From NCBI GenBank assembly GCA_001916965.1, contig MNTL01000071.1, forward strand, positions 1-33,708: a stretch of 33,708 nucleotides of DNA, read 5' to 3'. Shown one piece after another: positions 31,957 to 33,708 of this stretch; position 1 is the stretch's first letter, and each line of letters starts with the position of its first letter. Made by a program: the position numbers and the translations under genes. This DNA is from Roseburia sp. CAG:10041_57. Lineage in GTDB: Bacteria > Bacillota > Clostridia > Lachnospirales > Lachnospiraceae. The notes beneath the pieces were generated by a model. It was not told the DNA's origin and did no database searches. It saw nothing but the letters and a program-made list of their open reading frames with translations.

Positions 31957-32455
31957 TTCCTTTCTCATAAGGATGCTTACACATCTTCATTTCCGTCACA
32001 TAATCAGCCAGCTTCAAGAGCTCTTCTCCCGGATTCCTGCCTGTCATGACTACTTCCAGCGTCCCAGGCTTATTTTGAAGGAAATGGACAACCTCCTTCT
32101 CCTCCAGAAAGCCTGCGCTGATTGCAGCCATAATCTCATCCAGCACCAGCAGATCATACTCTTTTTGTTGCACCATAGTAATAATCTGCTGGAATCTGTT
32201 CTGATAATAGGTTTTCGCTTCCAGCTTTTCCTCTTCATTCATTTTACTTGTAAACTTCACCTTGTCATAACATGACATCAGTGTCACTTTTTCCAGTTTT
32301 TCCAGAATCCTTCTCTCACCGGAGTTATCTCCCTTCAGGAACTGGAAGCACAGTACTCTTCCGCCCTGTCCCGCACACCGGATCATCAGCCCCACCGCAC
32401 AGGTTGTCTTCCCCTTACCATCCCCACAATATATATGAATCAGACCCTGTTCCAT
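31928..32455 (-). CDS. cobO: Cob(I)yrinic acid a,c-diamide adenosyltransferase (CobA/CobO/BtuR)
   Basis: This 175-aa enzyme attaches the 5'-deoxyadenosyl group of ATP to cobalt. The N-terminus has the family's P-loop GDGKGKTTCAVG (11-22), then QFLKGDNSGERRIL, DLLVLDEIMAAISAGFL and VVMTGRNPGEELLKLADYVTE in pieces, all typical. Length matches the family (~175-200). ATG 32455 follows AGAAGGGTGA. It is convergent with cbiJ and shares 29 bp with it. Confidence 0.95.
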   Translation of the reverse strand: MEQGLIHIYCGDGKGKTTCAVGLMIRCAGQGGRVLCFQFLKGDNSGERRILEKLEKVTLMSCYDKVKFTSKMNEEEKLEAKTYYQNRFQQIITMVQQKEYDLLVLDEIMAAISAGFLEEKEVVHFLQNKPGTLEVVMTGRNPGEELLKLADYVTEMKMCKHPYEKGISARRMIEW

Positions 32456-32513
32456 TCAAAATCACCCTTCTCTCTTATAATAGATACTTGCGAAACGCAC
32501 TATTAAGTATGCA

Positions 32514-32658
32514 GAATTGTACAGCTTTAACAAATGCATAAGCAGGCACTGTGCAGCCGTCAGTACTTAGGCGCTGTATTTTAAGCGCCTTATGTACTGC
32601 TACGAGCTGCAGTGTAGCGAAAGCGTGCCTGTGTTGCATCGTTAAATCTGCACAATTC
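32514..32658. repeat. Long-hairpin repeat C (145 bp)
   Basis: GAATTGTACAG at 32514 pairs with CTGCACAATTC at the other end (one mismatch). Inward pairs are TTTAAC with GTTAAA, ATGCA with TGCAT, CAGGCAC with GTGCCTG, CAGTAC with GTACTG, and GGCGCT with AGCGCC around an 8-nt loop. It has the architecture of repeats A and B, but I see no clear sequence match. It fills most of the gap between the divergent adenosyltransferase and xpt genes. Confidence 0.8.
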
Positions 32659-32718
32659 GTTCCATTCTCTCTATACGTTTCGTAATTATCTATTTATTAT
32701 ACCCAACCTATTGCACCT

Positions 32719-32747
32719 TTGCCACTATTTTGATAATCTTGTTATAG
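32719..32747 (+). promoter_or_regulatory. Probable xpt promoter
   Basis: TTGCCA (32719-32724), 17 bp, TTATAG (32742-32747), 33 bp before the xpt start. An overlapping alternative is TTGCAC (32711-32716) with TAATCT. No purine riboswitch fits between the promoter and the gene. Confidence 0.45.
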
Positions 32748-32780
32748 AATCAATTTGGTTTCATTATACGGAGGAGAGTC

Positions 32781-33359
32781 ATGAACTTTTTAGAAGAAAG
32801 AATTGCAAAAGACGGAATTGTAAAGGAAGGCAACGTCTTAAAGGTAGACAGCTTCCTGAATCATCAGATGGATATTCGCCTGTTCGATGAAATGGGCGCA
32901 GAATTTAAAAGACGTTTTGCAGATGCCAACATCAACAAAATCCTGACAATCGAAGCATCCGGTATTGGCATTGCCTGTATTGCAGCCAGACATTTTGATG
33001 TGCCTGTTGTTTTTGCCAAGAAATCCAAAAGCATCAATATTGACGGCGATATGTACGTGGCTGAAGTAGAATCTTTTACACATAAATGTAAGAATCAGGT
33101 CATCGTATCCAGAAAATTCCTTGGACCAGAAGATCATGTGCTGATCATTGATGATTTTCTTGCCAACGGCTGTGCACTACAGGGACTGATCTCCATCGTA
33201 ACTGAAGCAGGCGGCACAGTAGAGGGCATCGGCATTGCCATAGAAAAAGGCTTCCAGAATGGGGGACGCATCATTCGTAATCTGGGTTATCATCTGGAAT
33301 CTCTTGCCATCGTAGACAGCATGGATGCTTCCACAGGTTCCATCACATTCCGCGAATAA
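32781..33359 (+). CDS. xpt: Xanthine phosphoribosyltransferase
   Basis: This 192-aa purine salvage enzyme converts xanthine and PRPP to XMP. The PRPP-binding motif is VLIIDDFLANGCALQ (120-134). TIEASGIGIACIAA (56-69) and VVFAKKSKS are typical of Xpt. Length matches Bacillus Xpt (194 aa). ATG 32781 follows GGAGGAG by 4 nt. The usual companion permease gene pbuX does not follow; instead a truncated Rpn-like fragment starts about 17 bp downstream. Confidence 0.95.
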   Translation: MNFLEERIAKDGIVKEGNVLKVDSFLNHQMDIRLFDEMGAEFKRRFADANINKILTIEASGIGIACIAARHFDVPVVFAKKSKSINIDGDMYVAEVESFTHKCKNQVIVSRKFLGPEDHVLIIDDFLANGCALQGLISIVTEAGGTVEGIGIAIEKGFQNGGRIIRNLGYHLESLAIVDSMDASTGSITFRE

Positions 33360-33375
33360 TATATAAACTCCTGTC

Positions 33376-33708
33376 AAATATAATGCATTAACAGGTAAGA
33401 ATTACCAGAATCCCGATGAGTTGGAGATCAATACCATAGATGACGTCATCTACATGCATCTGAAGAATGACATGTCATTTATACTGGATGACTGGCAGAA
33501 TCTGTTCGAACAGCAGTCTACCTTCAATCCCAACCAGCCGCTTAGAGGCTTCTTCTACTTCGCCGATCTATACAAGGTTAAGTATTTCGGCAAAAAGATA
33601 TACTCTACCAGGCTGTTAAAAATCCCGACTCCACAGTACATCGTCTTCTACAATGGCACTACAAGCATGCCGGACAGAAAGGAACTTCGGTTATCCGATG
33701 CCTTCCAA
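33376..33708 (+). pseudogene. 5'-truncated Rpn-family nuclease/transposase fragment (runs off the right edge)
   Basis: From 33376 the plus strand reads YNALTGKNYQNPDELEINT, NDMSFILDDWQNLFEQQS, PNQPLRGFFYFADLY and LLKIPTPQYIVFYNGTTSMP to the window end. This matches the recombination-promoting nuclease (Rpn)/PD-(D/E)XK transposase-like proteins abundant in Lachnospiraceae. The usual N-terminal segment before LYNALTG is missing: the frame is closed by TAA at 33364-33366, and the first ATG is inside the domain (33454). It is probably a decayed or truncated copy, though the right end is unseen. Confidence 0.7.

Noticed and set aside
32659..32780. Guanine/xanthine riboswitch before xpt
   Set aside because: No three-way junction with the conserved loop sequences can be traced in the available 120 bp.

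Overview
The window looks like the chromosome of a gut Clostridia bacterium of the Lachnospiraceae type (Blautia/Dorea/Roseburia-like). This is inferred from protein style, not from a marker gene. The supporting signs are strong AGGAGG ribosome-binding sites, low-to-moderate GC, TTGACA/TATAAT promoters, a DUF1836 protein, an anaerobic cobalamin pathway (CbiG/CbiJ), and a fragment of the Rpn-type nuclease/transposase family that is abundant in this group. There are no rRNA or tRNA genes, CRISPR array, prophage or complete insertion sequence. Most genes lie on the minus strand.

Layout. (1) 1-800: the 5' part of a MecA-like low-affinity penicillin-binding protein, preceded by a promoter and three copies of a BlaI/MecI-like operator. 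(2) 1109-2131: a zinc-ribbon protein with a C-terminal nucleoside-deoxyribosyltransferase/TIR-like domain, a possible stand-alone defence effector. (3) 2302-7140: housekeeping genes rlmD and pcrA, separated by a 71-bp tandem repeat array ending in a hairpin element, and a small acidic membrane protein. (4) 7303-9324: an orphan NMT1/SsuA-like lipoprotein and an L,D-transpeptidase-like protein. (5) 9407-13088: a Gld-type ABC exporter operon (ATPase, fused GldF-GldG-like permease, DUF4340 protein). (6) 13262-15121: a small unknown protein, a DUF1836 protein and an esterase-like hydrolase. (7) 15189-15656: two related ~212-bp long-hairpin repeats in opposite orientation.

(8) 15713-20586: the potABCD polyamine uptake operon, with a consensus promoter and a ~200-nt highly structured leader. 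PotA carries what looks like a second TOBE domain, and PotD appears to be anchored by a C-terminal helix instead of a lipid. (9) 20614-28409: a GNAT acetyltransferase, then a sulfur/amino-acid module: P-loop kinase, four-gene polar amino-acid ABC transporter, LysR regulator, cystathionine gamma-synthase-type PLP enzyme with a hairpin leader, and a rhodanese fused to a TtcA-like tRNA-thiolation enzyme. The neighbours suggest that the transporter takes up a sulfur amino acid such as cystine, that the PLP enzyme works in Cys/Met interconversion, and that the rhodanese fusion delivers sulfur to tRNA.

(10) 28580-32455: a membrane-bound methyl-accepting chemotaxis protein 18 bp upstream of cbiG, then cbiJ, and a convergent corrinoid adenosyltransferase gene overlapping cbiJ by 29 bp. 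(11) 32514-33708: a third long-hairpin repeat, xpt (xanthine phosphoribosyltransferase), and a 5'-truncated Rpn-family fragment running off the window.

The features most worth a second look are the non-coding ones (triple operator, repeat array, paired long hairpins, pot and PLP-enzyme leaders) and the zinc-ribbon/NDT-like protein.
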